In this document: in pieces, positions 44,718-55,988 of the stretch
Numbering within the stretch: position 1 is the first letter of the stretch
Layout: every line of letters begins with the position of its first letter
NCBI GenBank assembly: GCA_032690845.1
Contig: CM064432.1
Location: 59,084,071 to 59,148,070, forward strand
DNA length: 64,000 nt
Direction of reading: 5' to 3'
Source of the DNA: Eleusine coracana subsp. coracana
Lineage: Eukaryota; Streptophyta; Magnoliopsida; Poales; Poaceae
Notes under the pieces: model-generated
Told to the model about the DNA's origin: nothing
Seen by the model: the letters and a program-made list of their open reading frames with translations, nothing else
Database searches by the model: none
Made by a program: the position numbers and the translations under genes

Positions 44718-47700
44718 ATGTCGCCGGCGGCCGGGGAACAGGCTGGTTCTCACGGCGAGGGGAAGGGCGTGGAGGCGGAGAGGGTATTCATAGGCGCCGG
44801 CTGCAACCGCGTGGTGAACAACGTCTCGTGGGGAGCCTGCGGCCTTGTCGCCTTTGGCGCCCAGAACGCCGTCGCCCTCTTCTCTCCCCTGGTGCGCTTT
44901 CTCCCCCCATTGATTGCATATCTTCCTGCTGTCTTTAACTGTTCAAGTGTCTCGATGGTTGCTACTCTCATCTGATTCATACGAACTTGCGTTCCTGCAC
45001 GCAGAGAGGTGAGATCGTGACGACGCTTCCGGGGCACAAGGCGGCGGTGAACTGCACGCTGTGGCTGCCCACGAAGAAGGATGTGCTTCAAGGTGCGTTA
45101 TTCTTAGTTTTATTCGGCTTATGTTTCGGAACTAGCCTGTAGCTTGCTGAAATAATTCGTTCTCGGATATCATCTTTCAACTATCTGAGCTCCTTGTGCG
45201 AACTTATATTTTTGGTCTATCTACCTATGATCCCTGGGCCTTGATAGGCTGGAGCCGACTGTAGGTACTTCTATTTCACGCATCCTTTAACTGTTTTAGT
45301 TGATAATTGGCAAGTTACAGAAATGCAGCGCTAGGTTAGATATGTCTGATCATGCCTGCTGTTTTTCAACCTCAGTCTTCTGTGAGACGGAGCACTGAAT
45401 CGTTGACTCTTTTTCTTCATGTTTTGCAGCTCGCAGCAGAGAGACACACTATCTACTCTCAGGAAGTGCAGATGGTGCTATCATGGTATGGAAGATTGGT
45501 TCCGGCAAGGGAGAGGTGAGCTCAAGCTGATTTCAACTTATTATAATTTATAGGTGCATAATTCGTGGCCTTCTTTTCAATAATGTTACATTAAAATGAG
45601 CTGCTGAGTTGCAGTGTATATCCAGGGAAATATTTGTCTGGTTGCTTTGGAAATTGATTCAAATGGTAATTATTTGTTTTTGTGTTCCTGCTTTGCAGTG
45701 GGCTCACGTGCTTCAACTGCCAGGGATGCATAAGAAAGGGGTCACCTGTTTTGGCGGAAGGATGGTGTCAGATACTGCTTCAATTTTTGCTTCCACTTCC
45801 TCGGATGGAATTGTGGTTATCTGGGAAATGATAATTGAGCCCAGCGCTGGTGGTAAGATGGCTTACCTGTGGATTTTGATAATATTTGCATCCAAACCTT
45901 AGATTATTTTTCTTTTGTATCTCTTGAAGAAAATCATGCAGATCTTTAGCCATTATCTGGTAGAAGTTATCTAGTCAAATTATATATTATCTTATGGTCT
46001 TGAACTTTAAGAAATGTGGGCGCTCTCGACTAATTAACTTATTTCCTTTGTCTTCTGCAGGAAGCTGCCAAGTATCTTGCCTGCATTCTCTATCAGTTGG
46101 ATCAAAACCAATGGTTTCACTTTCATTAGTTTTGTTACCAGAACCGGACAGCCATCTAATTTTGGCTATGGGTGGTTTAGATCACAAGATCCACATTTAT
46201 TGTGGGGATAAATCAGGCAAGGTTTGTAACTTAAACGCCTTTATGTTTTTAGGTTCCTTCGTGTTTTTGTTTATCCTAACTTGGTTTTTCTTTTTCATGT
46301 GCAGTTCATTAAGGCCTGTGAACTTAAAGGGCATTCTGATTGGATCAGAAGTTTAGACTTTTCTTTCCCTGTGATGATGAGCAGTGAAAACCATAACCTT
46401 TTCCTCGTTAGCTCGTCGCAGGACAGAACTATCCGGATATGGAAAATGGCTTCAGGAGCTGTGACTTCTGGATCTACAATGCAATTGCCAGAGGGAAACA
46501 TTGAGATGACCTCCTATATCGAAGGGCCTCTATTTGTGGCTGGCAATACAAGTTACCAGGTATCATTGGAGTCTCTTCTTGTTGGACATGAAGACTGGGT
46601 ATATTCCGTAGAGTGGCAACCACCTACACTGTTACCTGGAGATGAAACTCATCAACCGATGAGCATATTATCTGCATCCATGGATAAGATGATGATGATA
46701 TGGAGGCCAGAGAAAAATACTGGCCTTTGGATCAATTCAGTGACCGTGGGTGAATTGAGCCACTCAGCCCTTGGATTTTATGGTGGACACTGGCAGCCTG
46801 ATGGCAAATCTATTCTTGCACATGGATATGGTGGATCCTTTCATATGTGGAGAGATGTTGGACTGGATTCTGAAAATTGGAAGCCTCAGATAGTCCCATC
46901 TGGTCATTTTGCACCTGTATCTGACTTAACTTGGGCAAGATCTGGCCAGTATCTGCTATCAGTTAGCCATGACCAGGCAAGTTCTCATACCTATTATCGG
47001 TTTTGACCTCCAATGGAACATATATATATGATATTTGGTTTATTGTCATGTTCTATTTTTACTTGCTAATCCTCTTTCGCATCAATGTTAACTATGCAGA
47101 CCACACGCATATTTGCCCCTTGGAGAAGTCAAGTTAGCCCTGGCGATCCAGTGTATTGGCGTGAAATCGCCCGTCCACAAATTCATGGGCATGATATTAA
47201 CTGTGTGGCTTTCATTCAAGGTAGTGGGAACCACCGCTTTGTTAGTGGTGCTGATGAAAAGGTCTCTAGAGTCTTTGAAGCTCCATTGTCATTTTTGAAG
47301 AGCCTACAACAAGCCACTTTGTTGAAGCCTGACATCTCTGAGGATTTTGACAATGTTCAAGTCCTTGGAGCAAATATGTCCGCCCTTGGGCTTTCACAGA
47401 AACCGATATATACTCATGGTAAGCACCTCGCAAACCCTCCATGGGTATATCTCCTTGAGCAACAACGCCTCCTCTATCCGGCATGACAAACTGAATTTCT
47501 ACCTAAATCATTTTTTTTTCTTTTATTTGATGTTACCTTTTGCTTGGTGGTGTATTCAGGAATGAAGGAATCCTCAAGCAGTACTTCTAATGATGGTCCA
47601 GACTCTATCGAGACAATTCCTGATGCAGTGCCGACTGTATTTACTGAGCCCCCTGTAGAGGACCAACTTGCATGGAATACTCTATGGCCTGAATCTCATA

Positions 47701-48962
47701 AACTATATGGTCATGGAAACGAGCTCTTTTCAATCTGCTGTGATTATGAAGGAAAGCTTGTTGCATCATCTTGCAAGGTACTGGTGCTGCATGTCTTGTG
47801 CTAATTCATCTGTAGATTGACAATACCATTCTAGAAATTGTCCATCTATAGACAATTGTTGTGCCATGATCATGTCCTTGGCCTTGGTTATTTTCTGTAT
47901 CTTTTGATTCACAACACATTAGTACAAGCTAACTGATTCACAAATATTGCTTGTTTCTAACAGGGAAAGAAATTACTGTTTTTTTTGGAGTTTCTTTATT
48001 TCTTGGAACACTGAAAAAAATAGTGTTCTACTGTTCTCCATCTCCATGTGGCTATAGTACTTTTTTATTCCTTTGTTGATATGTTAAACATTGGTGTGGA
48101 ATATGTTTAATTGCTTATGGTATATTTTTACTGTATACATAGGGAATCTAATGGACCTTCACTGTTTTCCAGGCTCAATCAGCGCCAGTTGCTGAGATCT
48201 GGCTCTGGGAGGTTGGAACATGGAAAGCTGTTGGCCGCTTGCAATCTCACAATCTGACAGTGACACAAATGGAGTTCTCTCATGATAACACATTTCTTTT
48301 GAGTGTATCAAGGGATCGCCATTTGTCCATCTTCTCTATCAGGAAAACAGGTAAGGAGTTTTTCTTATGATAATCTTGTTCCGTTGGAGTTGTTTTCTTT
48401 ATATTCGTATTTTAACCATGCCGCCTTGATCTATGATGTTTTGTTTGTGCGGCCATTAATGATGCCATTCCACTTTTTTATTCTAGAGGATGGAGTAGAG
48501 CATCAACTGGTTGCAAAGCATGAAGCACACAAAAGAATTATATGGGCATGCTCATGGAACCCTTTTGGTTATGAATTTGCAACTGGATCAAGGGACAAAA
48601 CTGTCAAGATATGGTGTGTCAAAGACGCATCTTCTGTCAAGCTGCTTGCAACATTGCCTCAGTTCCGTGACAGTGTTACAGCATTGGCATGGATGGGGTG
48701 CGACCGTGCTTCTAATGCCGGTATCCTTGCTGTTGGTATGGATAATGGATTGATCGAGCTCTGGAGCATTGCAGGGGAAGGACACTCATCTCCAATCAGC
48801 ACTGTGTGCTTGCACAAATTTGACCCTCTGTTGTGTCATGTGTCAACTGTGCACTGCTTGCGGTGGCGGAGACCCGACTCATCCAATGAGAAATCAGCTC
48901 ATGAGCTGGCTTCTTCTGGAGCTGACCACTGTGTGAGGGTGTTTGAGATCCGTGATAAGTGA
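44718..48962 (+). CDS. ELP2: Elongator complex subunit 2 (WD40 protein)
   Basis: Ten exons, all phases closing: 44718-44891, 45005-45092, 45430-45515, 45699-45852, 46061-46221, 46305-46976, 47100-47418, 47560-47777, 48173-48350 and 48487-48962. They give 841 aa, close to the length I recall for Arabidopsis ELP2. The start is set by conservation: after MSPAAGEQ comes VFIGAGCNRVVNNVSWGACG, the typical plant ELP2 N terminus; the upstream ATG at 44670 would add a non-conserved leader. WD40 blades are plain, e.g. SGSADGAIMVWKI, SQDRTIRIWKM, SASMDKMMMIWRPE, GSRDKTVKIW and SSGADHCVRVFE. ELP2 forms two beta-propellers that scaffold Elp1/Elp3 for wobble-uridine tRNA modification. Intron 6 has a GC donor (CAG|GCAAGT). 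The gene is intact. Confidence 0.95.
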
Positions 48963-49529
48963 AGTACTGATATGACATGTAACTCTCAGATTATAGGTGC
49001 ATACGTCCAGATTTTTTATCTGACGGCTATATGGCAGTTGTGTGTGTTTTCTAGGGTTCTTGTCATCTGCCCTGCTGTGTTGTAGAAGATATTGCTACCA
49101 TAAAGCATGTGCTTATGTAACATTAGTGAAGGGATACAGAATGTAGCGTTGACATTCCTCTCCTATTTATTGATGGAAGAAGTCTAGTTTTGATTGTGAG
49201 ATGATATCATGAATCATTTATATCCATGTTTTCAGACTTTCGTGCTAACCGTATTCTTTATCTGCCTGGATGAAATTCACTATGTTGTATCCACGTAAAA
49301 GAAATGAGGTCCAAGATGGACACACCTCCATGAACTCTGCTTACATTCCTTGCTGCTCTGTTGCAGGTAGGCTCTAGGTTCTAGCAGCAACTGAACACAC
49401 TGGAGAGATGAAGCAACATATTCAGATCTACATATGTCAAGAGTATATTTCTATGCCATGCCTTAACCAATTTCAGTGTACAAAGATTTATAACACAAGA
49501 AAAGAAAAGAAGGGAGAATCAAAAGCCAG
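48963..49529. other. 3' intergenic between converging genes
   Basis: Convergent 3' flanks of ELP2 and the LEA_2 gene. No other feature is seen. Confidence 0.6.
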
Positions 49530-50312
49530 TTATTTTGTTCTGCATCTCCTAGCAACAAGGACTCCAGATGGAGGGGCAGTGAGCTCCAGCTCACAGACTG
49601 TGTACATCCAGTATGTGTAGTGCCCAAACCAGAACCTGGCCTCCACATGGAACTTGCCTCTGATGGTGTAAACTACCCTGTTGCTCCTCACCTGGTTCAC
49701 CAGCTCCATGGCCACCTCAGGCGGCAGCAGCACCCGACTGGCCACCATGTGCACGTTCAGGACCTGGTACTGGCCCTGCCGTTGCAGGAACGGCGGCAGC
49801 GCCTGTGCCGCCATGGGCCTGTCACGGAACAGGAGCTCAACGACGGCGGACCGGAACACCATGTCGATCTTCTGGTTGGGGTTGGAGATGTTGGCCACGA
49901 ACATCATGTCGCCGTTGAAGTAGGCCGGCGAGTCGACGTAGACGCTGTTCAGGCTGGCGTTGGCGGCGTCGAACGCCGGAGGCCTCGGCTTGATCGCCAG
50001 GAAGACGATGAGGATGGCCACGCCGGCGATGATCAGGGTGATGCTGAAAGCGAAGCAGACGATGGCGGCGCACCACATCGCCGGCGAGGTCCGGTGGCGC
50101 GGCTTCAGGATTATCTTTGACGGAGCCGACGGCGTTGAAGGTGTCGGTGATGGCCGCGTTGGCGGCGCTGGTGGTGGCGGCGGTGACGGCTGTGTCGGCG
50201 GTGCTGGTGATGGCGGTGATGGCTCCGGCAACGCCGGCGGCTGATGCTTCATGTTCTTCATGACCTTCATCATGATGGTTCTTGGAGATTGGAGGTAGTA
50301 AGGAGTGCCCAT
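49530..50312 (-). CDS. NDR1/HIN1-like (LEA_2) membrane protein
   Basis: Single-exon gene, 260 aa from the ATG at 50312 (MGTPYYLQSP). An upstream in-frame ATG at 50378 would add 22 residues, but MGTPYYL matches the usual start style of the family. Layout: a proline-rich cytosolic N terminus (about 25-65), one hydrophobic helix at about 79-108 (IVCFAFSITLIIAGVAILIV), then a LEA_2 domain with VYVDSPAYFNGDMMFVANIS-type sequence and NPNQKIDM, ending in CELELTAPPSGVLVARRCRTK-type residues. This is the NHL family: type II plasma-membrane proteins linked to pathogen response and stress. The specific role of this member is unknown. It is intact and lies tail-to-tail with ELP2. Confidence 0.88.
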   Translation of the reverse strand: MGTPYYLQSPRTIMMKVMKNMKHQPPALPEPSPPSPAPPTQPSPPPPPAPPTRPSPTPSTPSAPSKIILKPRHRTSPAMWCAAIVCFAFSITLIIAGVAILIVFLAIKPRPPAFDAANASLNSVYVDSPAYFNGDMMFVANISNPNQKIDMVFRSAVVELLFRDRPMAAQALPPFLQRQGQYQVLNVHMVASRVLLPPEVAMELVNQVRSNRVVYTIRGKFHVEARFWFGHYTYWMYTVCELELTAPPSGVLVARRCRTK

Positions 50313-50399
50313 TTGTGCAGCACCAGTACAACACCACCAAGAAGACAAGGAGGATGGGATGATGAAGAGGATCGTCAAGACTGATGAAGTGGAGTGGCC

Positions 50400-51451
50400 A
50401 AATGGGAAAACAAGCTAGAGAGAAAGGACAACAACAAGAAGAAGAGCAAGGGAATGGAGTGATGGAGTTAAAAAGGAGGTTTGGCTAATGGTAATGGACC
50501 CCAAAATAAAGAGGTCGGAAAAACAAAAGAAGCTTTTGAAAATGAGGGCGTGGGGCCATTGTTTTGTGCTTCGCCATTGAAAACTGGGAGCTGCTTCGAG
50601 CAAAGGTGTGAAGTGGGGCAACGCGGCCGGCTGTCCACAACGAGATTTGATGCTGCGTGCTCCATGTTTTTGTGGCTTGTTTACACAACAACTGAGAATG
50701 TGCTTGTTCCACTCATGCCAGTGTCTGTTCACCAGGAACACCAACTACCCCCATATGCTTTTCTCATGGTTCCAAGTATATTGATATAAGTTCAGAAATT
50801 TGTATTAGATTCATGCAATCTTTTTTGTTGGAAGTTTGGACGACTGAAAGAGCATTCAATGTACTTATCAGGAGATCAGGGACAAGTATGCTCTGTGAGC
50901 AGAGAAGGGGGAAAGAGATGAACAAGGGCAAGTTGCTTAGCCCCGGAAAAAGGCGGAAAAGGCGCACTCCGACGGGTTTCGTTCCGATTTCGAAATAAAG
51001 CCAGGCATGGGGTTAATTCGTCGCTAAGGAACCTATATGCGGACAGAAAACCGGCTATTGGACATTCTTGAGCAGTCCGTGGCTTTTTGTCTGAGACGTG
51101 GAAAGCTGACGCCGCACTGCACATCTTTGCACGGATCTTCTCCCGTCGATGCCATCTCGGCATTTCTTCAGGTGCTCTCCAGATTCGATGTATGGTGAAT
51201 CGTCTAGTCACCCGTATCATTATAACTTCTGCTAATGGTTCGCTCTGATTTGGTTACGCTTTTATGTTTATGAACAGATGATTTGGTTCTAGAGATTACA
51301 TGTGGGCACGCGCGCGCGTCACCTTGCTTAAAAGCTTTGTGAATGAGGAGCTTGTTCAGGTGCGCGGCCAGCGCCACTTGCTATATGTACAAAAACTTAT
51401 ACCCTTGTGATTCAGATATGTAACTAATAGCTCGTCGGGTGAAGTGAGGTC
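50400..51451. other. Intergenic: promoter of the LEA_2 gene and 3' flank of the MADS gene
   Basis: No further gene is supported; the open frames here are short and lack family signatures. Confidence 0.5.
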
Positions 51452-53660
51452 TCAGCTCTGAGTCTCAGGGGCGACGTTCGCCGCCGGCGCTACTACGGTG
51501 CTGTCATACGCCATCACCGGCGGCGTGCCGGTCTCGTCGCTGGGCACGTAGGAGCAGCTCGCCGACGCCTCCACCTGCTCCTGCGCCGCCGCCATCGTCA
51601 TGCCGCCCTCATCCATCGACAGGAACTGGTCATCCGGTCCCAGTCCCAGGCAATGCTGCTGCATCCAAAGAAAAAATGGCTATCAGACAATGCTGCTGCA
51701 GCCAAAAAAAAAAAAAGGCTATCAAACAATGCTGCTGCGGATGCATGAGGAGATGGCGTTGCTCACCGGCATGAGGGAGAAGGGCGTGGCGGGGATGAGC
51801 GTGGAGAGCAGCTCCGTGCAGGTGTACTCCTCCCGCCACGCGTCGGCCTCGTCTCCGGCGCCGGCCGCCGCGCACGGCTCGCCGTTCAGCCCGGCCACCT
51901 GGGAGGTGGCGTCGTACACGTCCTGGTCCCTGAGGTAAATCATCGGGTCGGATGAACCGAACATCTGGTGCCCGGGGCTCGACCCCTCGTCGGCGGCCGC
52001 CCACAGCGCGGCGGCGTCGCCGGCGAACGTGCCCATGCCTTCCACCTGCTCCGGGTGCACGAACATCTGCGCCGCATCCTCTACCTGCACACGGATGATG
52101 GAACACTGAACGTTACACTTTCTACCTAGAATATATGATTACAAGTGCTTGTATGAAACAACTTCCCGGTATTACATGTACACATTTTGCCGGTACTTCA
52201 CACATACTTTGGGATAGAAAAAGAAAACGTACCTTTATCCGAGGTGGAGCTGCGGTGTCGAATGGGGCCATGTGATTGTTCAGTAGATGGTTCTGCAAAT
52301 TCGTTGGTTTGTGGTTAGGAACGACTCTGTTTTCATCACTGATTTCCTTTCGGTTTCAGATGTGCACGAGCCTGTTAATTTGCAGTAATCAGCTGAGCAG
52401 TGTGCAATAGTAGTACCTTTCTTTCGACGACGCGAGCGAGCACGTCCGTGAGGAACTTCTCGCACCCGTCCATCTCGCTCGTGGAGCCGAACGTAGCGAG
52501 GTCAGCAGGCTCGAAAAACCTGCAACAACCAACGACATGAGTGATTAGAAATGTTTGTGTCGCAGCATTGTTGGTTCAGTTTTTCTTGCACGCTTCGGAC
52601 CTCAGGCGTTCCTCGGAGACGTGCAGCTGCTGCTGACAAGAGTATATCTCTTTCTGGATCTCCTGCAATGCATTAAGAGAGGGATTGAGTTTTTTTGTTT
52701 CCTTCCCATTTCGGGATTCTGTAAATTGAGATGTCAACGTTGGGCATTGACAATATAAAAAAAAAAACGTTGGGCCGTGATGGACTAGTGCTGTGAACTC
52801 TTGACCTCGATTTTCTCGTTCAGCGCTCCCGGGCTGCAAATTTTTCAACACGACTCGAGATGAAACTATGGACAAGGAGAGAGCAAATCTGGGAGAAGTT
52901 TGCTGCAAAAAGGCGTACTGTATGTGGGAGTTATACTAACTTGGCCAGCTGTGTCGCCACGTCGCCCTCGCGCTTGAGCCTCTGGAGCATGCTAATGAGA
53001 TACTGCGCCGAGTTCCCGACGTGATGAGTTTTATTTTATTTTTTTTGGTCGAAGAAGACGAAGATGCAGAAGAGAGTTACAGAGATTTTGAGCCATTATT
53101 GACGACTTACCTCTCGATTCTGGATGGCCCTGCAATGGTTTCAGACAAGAACGAGAGTGAAGGAAAAATTAATGGCATTAGTCGCATTATTCTGATAAAC
53201 ACTGACAATGTTATATACTACTCCGTAGTTGTTCAATTTAAGCGAGAATGAGGAGTCGTTCAGAACACCCACTCCTCTCCCCTGTCGTGGTCCGAGAGGT
53301 TCATGTACCGCAGCACCACGTCCTCCACCCTGCAACGCGCAGATCGAACAGCGGCATTATATTTCAGAGCTGAGAATCAGAGGTGCACGCGCGCACTAGC
53401 TAGGGAATGAATGAATGAATGAATTCTGTCGATCGGGTAATGCGCAAAAAATAAATAAATAAAATGACGACGTGCCCGTGGCGTCCGGAGAAGTGGCTGA
53501 GTTTGTGTGACGGGGAGAACATGATGAGGGCGATGTCGATGTCGCAGAGGACGGAGAGCTCGTAGGCCTTCTTGATGAGCCCGTTCCGGCGCTTGGAGAA
53601 GGTCACCTGCCGGTTCGTGTTGTTCTCGATCCTCCTGATCGGCAGCTTCACGCGCCCCAT
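51452..53660 (-). CDS. MIKC*-type MADS-box transcription factor (OsMADS62/63/68, AGL66/104 class)
   Basis: Ten exons: 53660-53476, 53329-53273, 53129-53111, 53002-52941, 52833-52806, 52662-52601, 52519-52417, 52292-52233, 52084-51767 and 51658-51452. They give 366 aa. Exon 1 holds the MADS domain (MGRVKLPIRRIENNTNRQVT, FSKRRNGLIKKAYELSVLCD). The next exons give VEDVVLRYMNLSDHDRGE, AIQNRE, YLISMLQRLKREGDVATQLA, N-PGALNEKIE, EIQKEIYSCQQQLHVSEERL and FFEPADLATFGSTSEMDGCE: the long, finely split I/K-like region diagnostic of MIKC* proteins. The C terminus is acidic and Gln/Ser-rich. MIKC* factors act as S/P-clade heterodimers in pollen maturation. Exons 3 (19 nt) and 5 (28 nt) are tiny. The exon 1 donor as drawn is GC; a GT alternative is discussed under findings. 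The final acceptor is a NAGNAG. Confidence 0.88.
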
Positions 53661-55988
53661 CGATCGCGTTGTTGGCGTCCTCCTCCCGCTGCCGCTGCCG
53701 CTGCCGTCTCACGTACCGTGCGCGGCGACGGCGAGGATCGGGACCAGCTAACCCGATGACGGCGAGGATGGATCGAGAAATAATAATAAGCTAAGGCTCG
53801 TCCCGAATGGCCTGGCGCGAGGGAGGGGGAGGGAGAGAGGAGCGTGCGTGGTCGTCAGGGCGTGATCGCAGCGAACGGGCGGGAGCGCTCCTAGGGGGCG
53901 GGGATGGCGGGGCCGAATTAGCCGACGACGGCACCGTGTTGCTTGCAAATTGCAATGGGAGGCTGACAACCACTCCCAGTCCCAGGCACGGTCTTATTAT
54001 AAAAGGCGTGCTCCTTCGTCGTGTTCAGAGCAGCAAGGCCTCTGTCTGGGTTACGACGAGTTTCATTCACCTGAGGTGCGCATATTTCGCTTCCAGATGA
54101 TTTTCTTTTTTCTGTGTGTGTGTGCCTTGGAGTTTCCGTGCGATCTTTTTTCATTGATCGATTTCTTTCTTGTTCTTTTCTTTTTTTCCGGCGAATGAAT
54201 GATTCATTGATCGAATTCAATCGGGGACCAAATGCTACTCATAGTCATCGCACGCGGGCCAACGTCCATACTCTACCTCGGCCACAGCCCAACGCCGACC
54301 GCTCTACTGCACATTGTGAAGCCCAACGTCCAAACTCCACAGCCCACAGCCCACAGGCTGCGATGATTATCCAGGTCAACCATGCGCCGCGGCCCGGTCA
54401 TTATTCTGGAAACCGCGGGCCGGCACTTGCAACCCAGGGGCAAATCGCAACGCAACGCTCCAGAGGCTCAAGAGGACCACCAAGAGGACGCACGCGACGC
54501 GATCGGGCGTGCCTGCGCCACGCACGTTCCACCCGACAACAGCCTGACCCGTAAACCAGTGCAGGAATCGTCTGTTACCTATACCCGACCCGGGCGACTG
54601 CCAAGCTCCGACGCCTAGCGCCTGGCGGCTAGCCGCAGCCAACAAAACAACAGTCCGTTAGACTGTGCCTGCCGCTGCCGCGCGCCGGAGGCACATACTC
54701 ACTGACACCCACCCAGCGCGGGGTTACAGGTCTCTCTGCCAGTCAAAAGCGATGAGGGATGAGCCCGCCCCCTGCCACGGTCCGGGTGAGTGCAACAACA
54801 GCTGCCATCTTTTGGCCGCGTCCTCGATCCTGAGGTGAGGTGAGGAGTAGATCGACGACCCAGCAGACTTGTTATTAACCCTGGCAAAGACGATCGATGC
54901 ATGATGACCAACATATTCACATGCGGCGTATGGCGCCGTGTCTTCTTCGTTAGTTTAGTTCCTCCTCTCTACATCATGTCCTTCTCTGCATAATACCTCG
55001 CGTTCCTGCTTTGGGCAGTGGTGCAAACCTCTGATGACGGCCATGGTGCATCTCTCATTTTTTTTGGAAAGTCAAGGTATGTATGCCCTGAACGAGTCTC
55101 TATCTTCAGCACATTGTTTGCGTTCTTGCAGTGTTCAGTTTTCCTCCTTTTTTTTTTCGAAAATCACAGTGTTCATCAGTTTTCGGAACTATATTTTCCC
55201 CCTAAGAACTGTTGCTGGCTTTACCATGGAATGGAGAAGAACAGAGAGTTGGAACGGTGTAGTGTAGTAAACAAGATGAGCCCTGCTTTGTGCTTGATGC
55301 TGCCTGGCTCCCTGAATGCCATCTGAGAAGCAATGCCATGGTGGCTGGCGTGCCTCCTGGTTGGCATTGAGGGAGTCATGCAGGTCCACTGGCCTTCTTG
55401 GGCTTGTTTCACGCTCACCAATGTTCCAGCACCAGGAGTCTTCTCCAGGAGCTCAGCAGCTCAGGTAAGCACGTTTAATTTGTTCATTGCACCTTGTTAC
55501 AGAGTCAGATCTGGTGCTGTCCGCATCAGCAGCTATCATGGTTCGTGCGTGTATACATATTTATTCTTATTAATAATTTCATCAGGTTGACGTAACATAA
55601 AAAATGCTGACACTGGTGCACCACTATATATGTGACACGGTGATAAAGTGGTGAGATGACAACCCAAACATATCCGAATCACGTCGCAATGGAAAGCAGC
55701 ATTTTAGAATCATATAACATTACCAGATATTTATAATACGCACATCAAAAGTCATTGCAACTGATGTATGATATGACTATATGAACAGAATACGAACATT
55801 AGGACAGCATATTATCTGGACTATTTCTTTTGCTAAATCATCCGTGAGCTATAACCACTACTATAGGCCTGAGCATCACCATCAATTAATACCATGACCC
55901 TGTATTTACAGTGTGCTTGCTTGCTTGCAAAACCCATGTCAAACTTTTTTTGAAAAGGCGTTGATTGTATATGAGCTTCTCTGGGATT
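53661..55988. other. Intergenic: 5' side of the MADS gene, 3' side of the RGLG gene
   Basis: GC-rich up to about 53.95 kb (promoter and leader of the MADS gene), then mixed composition. Short repeats of GCCCAACGTCC occur near 54.26-54.33 kb. No supported gene; open frames such as those near 54.1-54.6 and 55.0-55.3 kb show no family resemblance. Confidence 0.5.
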
